Below, in pieces: positions 53,161-60,251 of a stretch of DNA of 60,251 nucleotides. Position 1 is the stretch's first letter. Every line of letters starts with the position of its first letter. Source of the stretch: a bacterium (GTDB lineage: Bacteria; SZUA-79; Acidulodesulfobacterales; Acidulodesulfobacteraceae); contig JAKASO010000009.1 in NCBI GenBank assembly GCA_021818985.1, positions 1 to 60,251 on the forward strand. The letters run 5' to 3'. Below the pieces are notes generated by a model that searched no databases, was not told the DNA's origin, and saw nothing but the letters and a program-made list of their open reading frames with translations. A program made the translations under genes and the position numbers.

Positions 53161-55735
53161 CTTTCTCTCCATTTTTTTTAATCCCGTAAGGACCGTTAGG
53201 AAATTTTTCAGCTAATATCTCAAGTCTCTGTTTAAGGTCAATATCCGGATACGTCATGGCAATGCCGTTTTCCAGCTCTTCATCCTCCAACGACTTACAA
53301 CACAGCCAATATTCAAAAGGATCTGGTTCATTTTTAATCACGGCAGAGTCTTTTCCGAACTTTAAAAAATACTCCGCAAAATGTCCTTTTACAACCTTCA
53401 AGTTTTTTACGACGGCAATCTCTTTATCGTTTAATCCGCAAAATTTAAGATCCTCCGATGAAACATCACCGTCCATTTGACAAAATATCTTTATCGTAGA
53501 ATTTTCAATAATGCTTTTTCCCAAGTTTCCGGTTTTTAAAAGATCCGCCGGTTCCTGCGTTATACTCCATACTAAGGATCCCCATTTTGCGGATGTTTTA
53601 TAAAGATGGATTATCAGGTCGGCGATCTTCGGATCGGTCATAAATTCCCAGCATTCGTCATAAAAAAAGAACACTTTTGCTGTCCTATCATACATTTTTT
53701 TAAACGACAGATTTTTAATTATCGCAAATACAATCTTTTGCAATTCCTCATGTCCTTTTAGTTTCTGCAGGTCAAATATAACAATCTTGTTATGCAGGTT
53801 AATGCCGCCTTTTCTGTTAAGCAACATGCTATACGGCGATGTAATATCCGTCCACCTGAAAAGATTCTTCCCCATCTCCATCGCTCTTTTTTTATCATCA
53901 ATATCCCTGCCTTCAGTATAATTAAATAAAACATTGTTAATATCCGAGATTGTGGGCATATTGGCATCGCCTACTATTGCATCGTAAGAAGATTGAATCG
54001 CCCTTGCTATAATGATCCTGTCATTGGGAGATAACTGCTTTTCCGGCTCTACCATAAGGCCTATGATGCCTATTAAAAAAACCATGACGTCGGGATCGTA
54101 TATCTCTTCTCCGTCGATCGTCTTAATAATGTCCGTTTTTGGCGGAAATGGATTTAGGCAATAAGTTCCGTCCATATCTATCTCTATATAATCCCCGCTA
54201 AATATCTTGCAAAATTTTCTGTAAGTTCCGCCAATATCAACACCAATAATATGGTAGTTCTCTCCCGACAGAAAAAAGTTTGTAAGAAACCCGTTAAGCA
54301 TAAAACCCTTTCCGCTTCTTGTCTTGCCGAAAACTATTCCATGTTTGGAAGGGAGTTTGTTATTATAAAGATCAAGGCTTACACATTCGTGCCTGTTATT
54401 TTTAAGCGGTATCGGGCAGTTGTCCGTTCCGCTCCAGCCTTTATGAAGCGGAAAAAAAGGGGCGGCGGACGACGAGACAAGCGTTTTAAATCTTCTGTTA
54501 AAATACGCCTGTCCCGGAAGAAACGAAAGAAAAAGATTTTTATGCTCCATGTTATCGTTTATCCCTTCCATGAAGTTAAAATTTTTAAACGACTGAATAA
54601 CCTTTGAAACTCGATCATTCAATATCTCTAATGTTTTTGACCTTAACCTTACGCAAAAAGACATGTTGATCGCTTTTTTCTGAAGTCCTGAAACAACAGC
54701 CAAAAAATCGTCCATCTGGGATGTAATCGTTTCACCCCTGTAATCTTTATACCCACCATTTACCGCATCTGTCAGGCTTGCCTTAATATTTCTCTGCGAC
54801 TGGATCTTGTTGATTATTTTCTCCTGCTCCGGTATATTAAATGCAACTTGGACATCATAAGGAAAAAAGCTCTCTGGAAAACCTATATCTAAAAGAGGCG
54901 TGATGCCAAAAGAATCAGTTCCCGACGGAAGCCTGTGCATATTAATAAATTTGTGATAATAGCCGTCAATAAAAAAATGATCGGTCTTTGTCGTGGCGGG
55001 AGAAAAGATCAAAGAACTTCTTAAAATACCCTCCGCCAAAATGTTCTCATATAACGGAGGGGTTGTAAAATTTGATCTTTCGGGATTTAACTCTTCGTAA
55101 TAGTAATTAATCAATTCCTGATCCGACATGCGTTTTATCTCGATATTTAATCTTGAAGAAAAAAAACTCAAGTTGCTTTGAAGGTTTTCCACCTTTCTTA
55201 AAATTATCTCGAATTCATTTTTAGCCTTTACACCCGCGTTTGAACCCGAAACATCGCCTATATTCAATTTGAATAATTTTGCCGTAAAATCACTAATTTT
55301 GGAAAATAAGCCGACCTCATGTATTTTTTTGGGGTTAAACCCGTAAACCGTATAAAAGAGAAAAATCGTGATTTTCTTGGCAGGTTTTATTCTTAACGAT
55401 CTTAGCCTTTTTTCTTTAATAAACAGATATTTTTCTGAAGGTTTTGATGATTTAGAATAGTTTTCGATGAATTCATCATCATGGTCCGATATTTTATATA
55501 CCCATTGAATACCAATATTTTCGCTAAGCATGTTAAGAAAAAGATCATTAATATAAGCGGCGTCATCAATTATTTCATCTGCGGCAAGCAAATAATCAAA
55601 GCCTTTAACCTTAAAACCAACCGTAAAAGAACCGTCAACCCCGATAATAATATTATTAAAAACGGTTAAAAGGTTAATAAAATTATTAAGAGAGTCAAAT
55701 CGTTCCTGTTTTTTTAAAATCGAGGTCGTCAACAT
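53150..55735 (-). CDS. VirB4/TrbE-type T4SS ATPase
   Basis: This large ATPase powers assembly of the T4SS and is its most conserved part. Walker A is IVFGKTRSGKGFMLNG near residue 464 and Walker B is FFFYDECWEFM near 684, with the VirB4 motif SITQEPADLLK shortly after. The N-terminal CagE/TrbE-like domain covers about 30-400. The 861 residues are full length. It overlaps virB3 at its start by 41 bases and virB5 at its end, so the operon is tightly packed. Confidence 0.92.
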   Translation of the reverse strand: MLTTSILKKQERFDSLNNFINLLTVFNNIIIGVDGSFTVGFKVKGFDYLLAADEIIDDAAYINDLFLNMLSENIGIQWVYKISDHDDEFIENYSKSSKPSEKYLFIKEKRLRSLRIKPAKKITIFLFYTVYGFNPKKIHEVGLFSKISDFTAKLFKLNIGDVSGSNAGVKAKNEFEIILRKVENLQSNLSFFSSRLNIEIKRMSDQELINYYYEELNPERSNFTTPPLYENILAEGILRSSLIFSPATTKTDHFFIDGYYHKFINMHRLPSGTDSFGITPLLDIGFPESFFPYDVQVAFNIPEQEKIINKIQSQRNIKASLTDAVNGGYKDYRGETITSQMDDFLAVVSGLQKKAINMSFCVRLRSKTLEILNDRVSKVIQSFKNFNFMEGINDNMEHKNLFLSFLPGQAYFNRRFKTLVSSSAAPFFPLHKGWSGTDNCPIPLKNNRHECVSLDLYNNKLPSKHGIVFGKTRSGKGFMLNGFLTNFFLSGENYHIIGVDIGGTYRKFCKIFSGDYIEIDMDGTYCLNPFPPKTDIIKTIDGEEIYDPDVMVFLIGIIGLMVEPEKQLSPNDRIIIARAIQSSYDAIVGDANMPTISDINNVLFNYTEGRDIDDKKRAMEMGKNLFRWTDITSPYSMLLNRKGGINLHNKIVIFDLQKLKGHEELQKIVFAIIKNLSFKKMYDRTAKVFFFYDECWEFMTDPKIADLIIHLYKTSAKWGSLVWSITQEPADLLKTGNLGKSIIENSTIKIFCQMDGDVSSEDLKFCGLNDKEIAVVKNLKVVKGHFAEYFLKFGKDSAVIKNEPDPFEYWLCCKSLEDEELENGIAMTYPDIDLKQRLEILAEKFPNGPYGIKKNGEKDVK

Positions 55736-56075
55736 TTTTCAGGTTCCTTAAATTTTCAATAATGTCCGAAAGTTCCTTTAAATTTTCATTTTCGCTTACA
55801 AGATCCCTTCCCGGTTCAAGAACTGTAAGATCTTTTACGGAAAAAAAATAATTTATCAGCGTTGTGGTATAAAATTCGGGTTTCCCTTTTTTATAATTCC
55901 TTAAAAATATTAAAAATAACAGATCGGAAAGAAGCGCAATTATGATCTGATCTTTAAAAACAAGTATTACGGCCATTGTGAAAAATATATATAGTCCCCA
56001 ATCGTAAATCTCAAGACCGAATTTTGTCAGCCTGTCATGAATTTCCCGATGTATTTTGAACTTTTTTAAACTCAT
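55695..56075 (-). CDS. VirB3/TraL-like T4SS protein
   Basis: This small inner-membrane protein of 126 residues has two hydrophobic segments (WGLYIFFTMAVILVF and IIIALLSDLLFLIFL). The N terminus and the segment KKGKPEFYTTTLINYFF resemble VirB3/TraL family members. It overlaps virB4 by 41 bases, the standard VirB3-VirB4 order. The polar C-terminal tail is longer than usual. Confidence 0.7.
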   Translation of the reverse strand: MSLKKFKIHREIHDRLTKFGLEIYDWGLYIFFTMAVILVFKDQIIIALLSDLLFLIFLRNYKKGKPEFYTTTLINYFFSVKDLTVLEPGRDLVSENENLKELSDIIENLRNLKNVDDLDFKKTGTI

Positions 56076-56194
56076 TTTTTGAATTTATTTCATATTTCTT
56101 AAATAATTTCATATGCCTTAAATATCAATCGCGGTTGCTAAATCCTGAATACGGTAACTGTTTTATCTTAAGCGAGAAAGGTTTCGTCAATTTT

Positions 56195-56716
56195 TTAAGG
56201 CTGACCTACGGTCGTTGCTCCGTTTCCGCTACCGATGCTAATTCCGCCGGCAGCGCCGCCGGCGCTTTGAACTATGCCGAGAACCGCATTGGTTATTGTC
56301 GGCGCAAGCATTACCCCCGTTCCCGCCGCCGCTGTTATAAAAGCCTTTCTCGCTGCATCCGGCTTATGTTGTTTTATATCGTAAAAGCCTTTTATAAGCC
56401 CTATGCTCAATGTAGCAGGGGCAAGCCGGTAGCAAATCCAAGTAGTCGCTTCACTTAAAATTCCCGAGGCTCCTATGCCGAGCGAACCCTGATTAAGATT
56501 TATCGTCCCAAAGGCTTTAGAAGATTCGGACAAAATTGAAACAAATAGAAAAAGCCCGACAAAACCTGTCCTCATAAATCGCAATTTATCGAAATTTATA
56601 GTTTTCTTCGGTAATGTCAGGCGTAATTTTTTTAAAAAATCGTCTCGAACAATACCTGACAATAGACTTGCCGAGAGCTTTCTGAAAAAATCTTCATAAA
56701 AAGTGGTAATTTTCAT
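56195..56716 (-). CDS. VirB2/TrbC-like major pilin candidate
   Basis: The C-terminal half holds two hydrophobic helices separated by a short polar loop: ICYRLAPATLSIGLIKGFYD and AAAGTGVMLAPTITNAVLGI, the layout of VirB2/TrbC pilins, followed by a Gly-rich end (GGAAGGISIGSGNG). The precursor has a long N-terminal part of about 70 residues including a signal-like helix (FVGLFLFVSILSESSKAFG), so the mature pilin would start near residue 70. An AAGGAG site lies 9 bases before the ATG, so the start is sure. It is the first gene of the T4SS operon. Confidence 0.65.
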   Translation of the reverse strand: MKITTFYEDFFRKLSASLLSGIVRDDFLKKLRLTLPKKTINFDKLRFMRTGFVGLFLFVSILSESSKAFGTINLNQGSLGIGASGILSEATTWICYRLAPATLSIGLIKGFYDIKQHKPDAARKAFITAAAGTGVMLAPTITNAVLGIVQSAGGAAGGISIGSGNGATTVGQP

Positions 56717-57048
56717 CTTTAATCTCCTTTTTTAAGTTTGATTTATAAATAAAAATAACTATAAGACTTTATATCATATTAATATTTCAGGATTATGAAG
56801 ATTTTATTAAAAATTAGTTAAATAATTATTTCAATTTCATTAAAATTTTTTAATAAATCCCTAATTTTATTGATAATTTAGTAATTTTTCTCGACTTTCG
56901 ATGCGAAAAAAATCATAAAAATTGTCATAAAACTGTAACATTAAAATGCTATTATTGTATCCTCAAAAATCAATGCTATCTATTTAACTTGTTTAATTTA
57001 TTTGATTTATCAATTTAAAAAATCAAATTTCAATTTCAAAAGGAGTCC
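56717..57048. other. Divergent intergenic region at the head of the T4SS operon
   Basis: No gene is seen in these 332 AT-rich bases. Promoters for the T4SS operon (minus) and for the small charged protein (plus) must be here. A TTGTCA at 56922-56927 and a TATTAT at 56950-56955 point to the plus side, but the spacing (22 bases) is too long for a standard promoter, so I do not call one. Confidence 0.45.
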
Positions 57049-57279
57049 ATGATAATGAAGATGAAGGGAAAGGGGGAGGAAAAGAGGAGAAATCAACCTA
57101 AACACAAACGCAAAGGTTATCAACAATTTATTGACGAGATTACCAAAACATTAGAAAAAAGAAAGGAGGTCGAAGAATTATTTAAACGCGTTATAATATT
57201 GGACGCGGAAACTATCCTAAAAGAGCTGGAAATTAAAGAAAGAAATATGAAGGCTTTAAAAAAACTGCAGGAAAAATGA
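57049..57279 (+). CDS. Small charged coiled-coil protein of unknown function
   Basis: The 76-residue protein is rich in Lys and Glu (for example MKGKGEEKRRNQPKHKRKG, then KTLEKRKEVEELFKRVI), with a likely helical or coiled-coil C-terminal half. A strong AAAAGGAG site lies 4 bases before the ATG. It is divergent from the T4SS operon. The basic N-terminal part could bind nucleic acid. No family is recognised. Confidence 0.65.
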   Translation: MIMKMKGKGEEKRRNQPKHKRKGYQQFIDEITKTLEKRKEVEELFKRVIILDAETILKELEIKERNMKALKKLQEK

Positions 57280-57495
57280 GGATCTTCGGCAAAATATTGA
57301 TATTATATTTGCCGGACTTAAATACTATATAATTTAAACACTATATAGACGGCATTAAAACGGCATTAGAGAAAAAGGCTTAAGTGCCAGTAAAATGGAT
57401 GAATGTTCTAACGCATCTTAAAGGAAGTGTTAGATATTAAGAGCATTAGATATTTCTGTGTCAGCCAGATTTTTGATTAATTAATTTAATAAAAA

Positions 57496-58419
57496 TTATG
57501 CCCTGCCCGAAGAACCAAGTACTTTCATTCTTTCTTTGATAACTTCAACAACATATTCTTTAGCAGGTCCAAATATCTTTCGCGGATCGATCTGCGACTT
57601 ATCTAAAGCAACGCTTTCCCTAATCTTTGCAAGAAATGCAATCCGCAGGTCGGTATCAGTGTTTACTTTATTAATCCCACATTTAATAGCTTCTTTTAAG
57701 ACCTCAAACGGCACTCCTTTAGCGCCTTTTAAGTTCCCCCCGAATTCTTCGAATTTCTTGGAAGCTTCTTCGGGAACGGATGAAGCGCCATGAAGGACAA
57801 GAGGTATCCCTGTAAGTTCTTTTACCTTTTTTAGCCTCTCGAAGTCCAACTTAGGTTCGCCTTTAAATTTAAATGCGCCGTGAGATGTTCCGATAGCCGG
57901 AGCAAGAAAATCAATCCCCGAACTGCCGACAAAGTCTTTAGCTTCAGTAGGATTAACCAAAACGGCATCCCTTTCGGCAACAGAGATATTGTCTTCGACG
58001 CCTTTAAGCCTTCCTAATTCCGCTTCGACGGAAATTCCGAGAGGATGGCAAATATTAACTATCTGCTTGGTTATTTTTAAGTTTTCTTCGTATGGAAAAT
58101 GTGAGGCGTCAATCATAACGGAAGTAAACCCGGCTTTAATTGCTATTAAGACCGCATTGAGATTGGAGCCGTGATCCAAATGCAGGGCTACCGGAAGTTT
58201 AGAGTTTTGCGCAAGCGTCCTTGTCATGGCAACGAGCATTTCTGCTCCCGCATATTTTATAGCGCCTTCGCTGGCGGCGATAATAATAGGAGAGTTTTCT
58301 GACTGCGCCGCTTCAAAAATTGCCTGTAAAAACTCCATATTATTGATATTAAAAGCCCCTACGGCATACCTTTTTTTATTGGCATCTTCAAGAATATCTT
58401 TTGCTGAAATTAAAGACAT
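57496..58419 (-). CDS. fba: Class II fructose-bisphosphate aldolase
   Basis: This zinc enzyme splits or forms fructose 1,6-bisphosphate in glycolysis and gluconeogenesis. The zinc and active-site segments are LPVALHLDHGSN, SVMIDASHFPYEEN, SVEAELGRLKG, GTSHGAFKF and LVLHGASSVPEE. I chose the ATG at 58419 (MSLISAKDIL), preceded by AGGAGG 5 bases upstream; a longer frame begins 17 codons before and would lack a ribosome-binding site. This gives 307 residues, a normal length. It is upstream of tRNA-Sec on the same strand in gene order. Confidence 0.94.
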   Translation of the reverse strand: MSLISAKDILEDANKKRYAVGAFNINNMEFLQAIFEAAQSENSPIIIAASEGAIKYAGAEMLVAMTRTLAQNSKLPVALHLDHGSNLNAVLIAIKAGFTSVMIDASHFPYEENLKITKQIVNICHPLGISVEAELGRLKGVEDNISVAERDAVLVNPTEAKDFVGSSGIDFLAPAIGTSHGAFKFKGEPKLDFERLKKVKELTGIPLVLHGASSVPEEASKKFEEFGGNLKGAKGVPFEVLKEAIKCGINKVNTDTDLRIAFLAKIRESVALDKSQIDPRKIFGPAKEYVVEVIKERMKVLGSSGRA

Positions 58420-58579
58420 TATAACCTCCTCTCCGTTAAAAAATTGATAAAGAGATAAGAAAACTTCCAATGCTCGTAGAATAAGGAATGTTTTCTAATC
58501 CTCTTTTTACTTAATCGTTCTTTATATCTTTATATAATAAATGACCGTTATCATCGCGCATTTATTTTGTGAAATATAA

Positions 58580-58675
58580 TGGCGGAAGCGTATGGGAATC
58601 GAACCCACCGCGCCCCTTTTGAGAGCGCCTGTTGATTTGAAGTCAAAGAGGAGCACCAGCTCTCTGTTCGCTTCC
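58580..58675 (-). tRNA. selC: tRNA-Sec (anticodon TCA)
   Basis: On the minus strand the tRNA begins GGAAGCGA and ends CGCTTCCGCCA. The anticodon loop CTTCAAA carries TCA (plus-strand 58638-58640) in a stem TTGA/TCAA. The long D stem and the long variable arm (GGCGCTCTC ... then GCGCGG) are typical of bacterial selenocysteine tRNA; the T arm is GGTGGGTTCGATTCCCATA-like. The length is 96 with CCA. It shows that the cell makes selenoproteins, but none is seen in this window. Confidence 0.9.
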
Positions 58676-58939
58676 TTATTTAATTTTTATAGTAATATAG
58701 CATATTTCTACCTTATTTTCAATTTAATTTAATAGACAAATATTATCATTTTGGCATCGCATTCAATTTATAATGCTTTGATCTTTGGTTTTCTAACCAG
58801 TTTAATAAAATCTTTATTTCATATTTTTTATATTTTCTAATTAAGTATAGATATATTATAATATATAATATAAAAGAAATTTAACCCCTTTAAGATTACT
58901 TTAAGATTAATCTTTTAAAAAATAACTCAATAAAATAAA

Positions 58940-59647
58940 ATGGACCGCCGGATATCAGAAAAAGATAACTATTCCGATGAGAATTGGAAGGATGGTTTTA
59001 GTCTCGGAAATTTAGATCGCGGGTTAGATGATAAAGCCGAAAATATAGAGGAAAAAAAGGTAAAAAGCCCGAATCAAAGACCGCCTAAAAAAGAATTGAA
59101 AAACAGGGGTTCGAACTTCGCTAATCCTAAAAGCTCACTGCAGAAAAGGGCTTTTTTTGCGCTTTTAACGGCGGCTGCCCTGATCTCGGCATATTACATA
59201 TACAAAACCTTCGAGCCAAAGAATTATCACATCAAAACATTTAATCTTAAGATGATGATGTATAAGTCTAAAATCCTGCCCGGAAATAATCTTTTAATCA
59301 GAGGATATTTATCCAATAACAATAAATACCCCATTAGTTTTGTAAAACTTCGATGCAGGCTCTACAGTTCCAAAAATATAATATTAGTTACCAAGCACGT
59401 ATATGCCGGGAATTTTATAAATATGAAAAAGTTAAAAAATATGTCGAATGTCGCTATAAATGCCGCGCTACAAAACAGGCTCGGAAAAGATATGTCCGAT
59501 GTAGAAATTTTACCCCAACATCCGGTAAAATTTATGGTCGTCTTTTTTAACGTTCCCTCTAATATCAAAAACTACTCTATCGCAGTTAGCCATTTTTTTA
59601 GAATAAATACACGGGAAAATATTACACCAGGGGAAACCAAAACTTAA
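58940..59647 (+). CDS. Membrane-anchored protein, DUF3426-like
   Basis: A polar N-terminal part of about 65 residues precedes one membrane helix (FFALLTAAALISAYYIY, about 72-88). The C-terminal ~140 residues form a domain like DUF3426 (for example IRGYLSNNNKYPISFVKLRC and FNVPSNIKNYSIAV), a fold often found in proteins with a zinc-ribbon start. The zinc ribbon is missing here. The function is unknown. It converges with tatA. Confidence 0.6.
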   Translation: MDRRISEKDNYSDENWKDGFSLGNLDRGLDDKAENIEEKKVKSPNQRPPKKELKNRGSNFANPKSSLQKRAFFALLTAAALISAYYIYKTFEPKNYHIKTFNLKMMMYKSKILPGNNLLIRGYLSNNNKYPISFVKLRCRLYSSKNIILVTKHVYAGNFINMKKLKNMSNVAINAALQNRLGKDMSDVEILPQHPVKFMVVFFNVPSNIKNYSIAVSHFFRINTRENITPGETKT

Positions 59648-59692
59648 TAATACGGTCAAATGCTGAATTTGCTATTACCCGGCATTATGGCA

Positions 59693-59962
59693 TTATGCTT
59701 TTTTCGCATTGCGGGATTTTGAAGCATCCTTACGAGAAACTTTTTGAGAGCCTTTAGCTTGAGAATTTCCGCTTATCTGCTTTTTCTTAGCTTCATGCTC
59801 CGCAGGGGTAACATCTATTTCATCTTTACCTGAAAGGCCCTTTTTAAAGTTTTTTATAGCCTTTCCGATACCACTGCCCAGTTCCGGAAGTTTTCCCGCG
59901 CCAAAAATCAAAAAGATAATCACAAGTATCACTATAATAGCAATTGGAGAAAAACCAAACAT
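59693..59962 (-). CDS. tatA: Twin-arginine translocase subunit TatA
   Basis: TatA forms the pore of the Tat pathway for folded proteins. One membrane helix ([16 protein letters not shown]) is followed by the hinge [20 protein letters not shown] and a charged tail rich in Lys and Ser, 89 residues in total. An AGGAGG site lies 7 bases before the ATG. No tatBC gene is visible. Confidence 0.93.
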   Translation of the reverse strand: MFGFSPIAIIVILVIIFLIFGAGKLPELGSGIGKAIKNFKKGLSGKDEIDVTPAEHEAKKKQISGNSQAKGSQKVSRKDASKSRNAKKA

Positions 59963-60081
59963 TTATAACCTCCTGTTATCGATATATCGTATCAATATCA
60001 TTATCAGTATATCATAAATCCTCTAATTCCACACTAAAAAAAATAATTATTTCCGTAACCAGTAATTATTTAATTATTTTA

Positions 60082-60251
60082 ACTGGCGGAGAGGGAGGGA
60101 TTGCCTTCCCTTCGGGAAGTCTAAACCCTTGCGAACTTCCTCTTGCGGGCTATCGCCCTTCTCGAGGGTTCGAATCCCTCTTTAGTCCTACCTTAATTGT
60201 GCAGTATGCTAAAATTACTTTTATATAATGACTGGCGGAGAGAGAGGGATT
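60082..60251. repeat. tRNA-3'-end-like direct repeat with T-arm-like segment
   Basis: The block ACTGGCGGAGAGGGAGGGATT at 60082-60102 recurs at 60231-60251 (one base different) at the window edge. It reads on the minus strand as the last bases of a tRNA-Ser acceptor/T arm with CCA (AATCCCTCCCTCTCCGCCA). Between them, 60164-60180 forms a perfect T-arm-like hairpin GAGGG-TTCGAAT-CCCTC on the plus strand. No complete tRNA fold is seen in the first copy. The second copy may be the 3' end of a real tRNA-Ser that continues beyond the window. Confidence 0.5.

Noticed and set aside
54251-54607. 118-residue plus-strand frame inside virB4
   Set aside because: It lies antisense to a clearly conserved ATPase region and is only an artefact of Lys/Arg-rich codons.
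56135-56458. Plus-strand frame opposite the pilin gene
   Set aside because: Antisense to a gene with a strong start signal; no ribosome-binding site.
42968-57279. Recent transfer of the whole T4SS locus by unusual base composition
   Set aside because: Base and codon use by eye are the same as in neighbouring housekeeping genes, and no integrase or att repeats were found.
59944-60228. Plus-strand frame over the tRNA-like repeat
   Set aside because: Its GGEGGIAFPSGSLN segment comes from the tRNA-like repeat, and the rest is AT-rich intergenic DNA; no ribosome-binding site.

Overview
The window is AT-rich bacterial DNA (visibly well under 40% G+C; not computed) that uses the standard code. The organism looks like an anaerobic or microaerophilic Gram-negative (diderm) bacterium. 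The diderm reading rests on a type IV secretion system (T4SS) with inner- and outer-membrane parts, a lipoprotein-type lytic transglycosylase and TatA. The futalosine-pathway enzyme MqnC implies menaquinone. A selenocysteine tRNA and many radical SAM enzymes fit anaerobic life. A deltaproteobacterial-type lineage is plausible, but this is inference from gene content.

Layout. 1-9 kb: a class II glutamine amidotransferase, an orphan EncFtn-type ferritin, a universal stress protein, a COG2509 flavoprotein, a CofH-like radical SAM enzyme, a copper-chaperone-like HMA protein, ScpB, HtpX and ribulose-phosphate epimerase. 9-11.7 kb: tRNA-Pro, a stand-alone VirD4/TraG-like ATPase and a DedA protein. 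11.8-15.5 kb: a YacP-type NYN nuclease, a sigma-28 factor, an overlooked 43-codon ORF, a two-part protein ending in a FlgM-like anti-sigma domain, and an SppA-type protease; no flagellar structural genes are present. 15.6-24.9 kb: MqnC, DksA, glycogen synthase, a YbgC thioesterase, a short DnaJ-like protein, CbiB/CobD, a GH57 enzyme, a TPR protein and a PHP protein. 25-42.5 kb is mostly minus-strand housekeeping: MiaB without its TRAM domain, HU/IHF, PriA, a radical SAM/SPASM protein, tRNA-Ala, RtcB with archease and a flavoprotein, a DHH phosphoesterase, HemL, ScpA, an M50 protease, a plus-strand TIGR03960-type radical SAM protein, RluB, ThiG and ThiS. A TPP riboswitch followed by an intrinsic terminator precedes thiS.

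43-56.7 kb is the main accessory system: a 13-gene minus-strand T4SS locus. In transcription order it reads VirB2-like, VirB3-like, VirB4, VirB5/TrbJ-like, VirB6, VirB8, VirB10, a MoxR/RavA-type AAA+ ATPase, VirD4, a small membrane protein, a VirB9-like protein, a lytic transglycosylase and a secreted protein of unknown function. No relaxase and no VirB11 are visible, and the MoxR-type ATPase stands between VirB10 and VirD4. The system could move DNA or protein; the missing relaxase argues against simple self-transfer. 57-60 kb: a small charged protein, class II fructose-bisphosphate aldolase, tRNA-Sec, a membrane-anchored unknown, TatA, and a tRNA-3'-end-like repeat that runs off the window.

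Mobile-element traces are small: two solo right-end hairpins of IS200/IS605 type (24181 and 42811), a probable degraded tnpB tail (30636-30759) and short duplicated sequences. The features most worth following up are the T4SS with the MoxR-type ATPase, the FlgM fusion with its sigma-28 factor, the 7 x 9-bp repeat array inside the T4SS region, and the orphan EncFtn.
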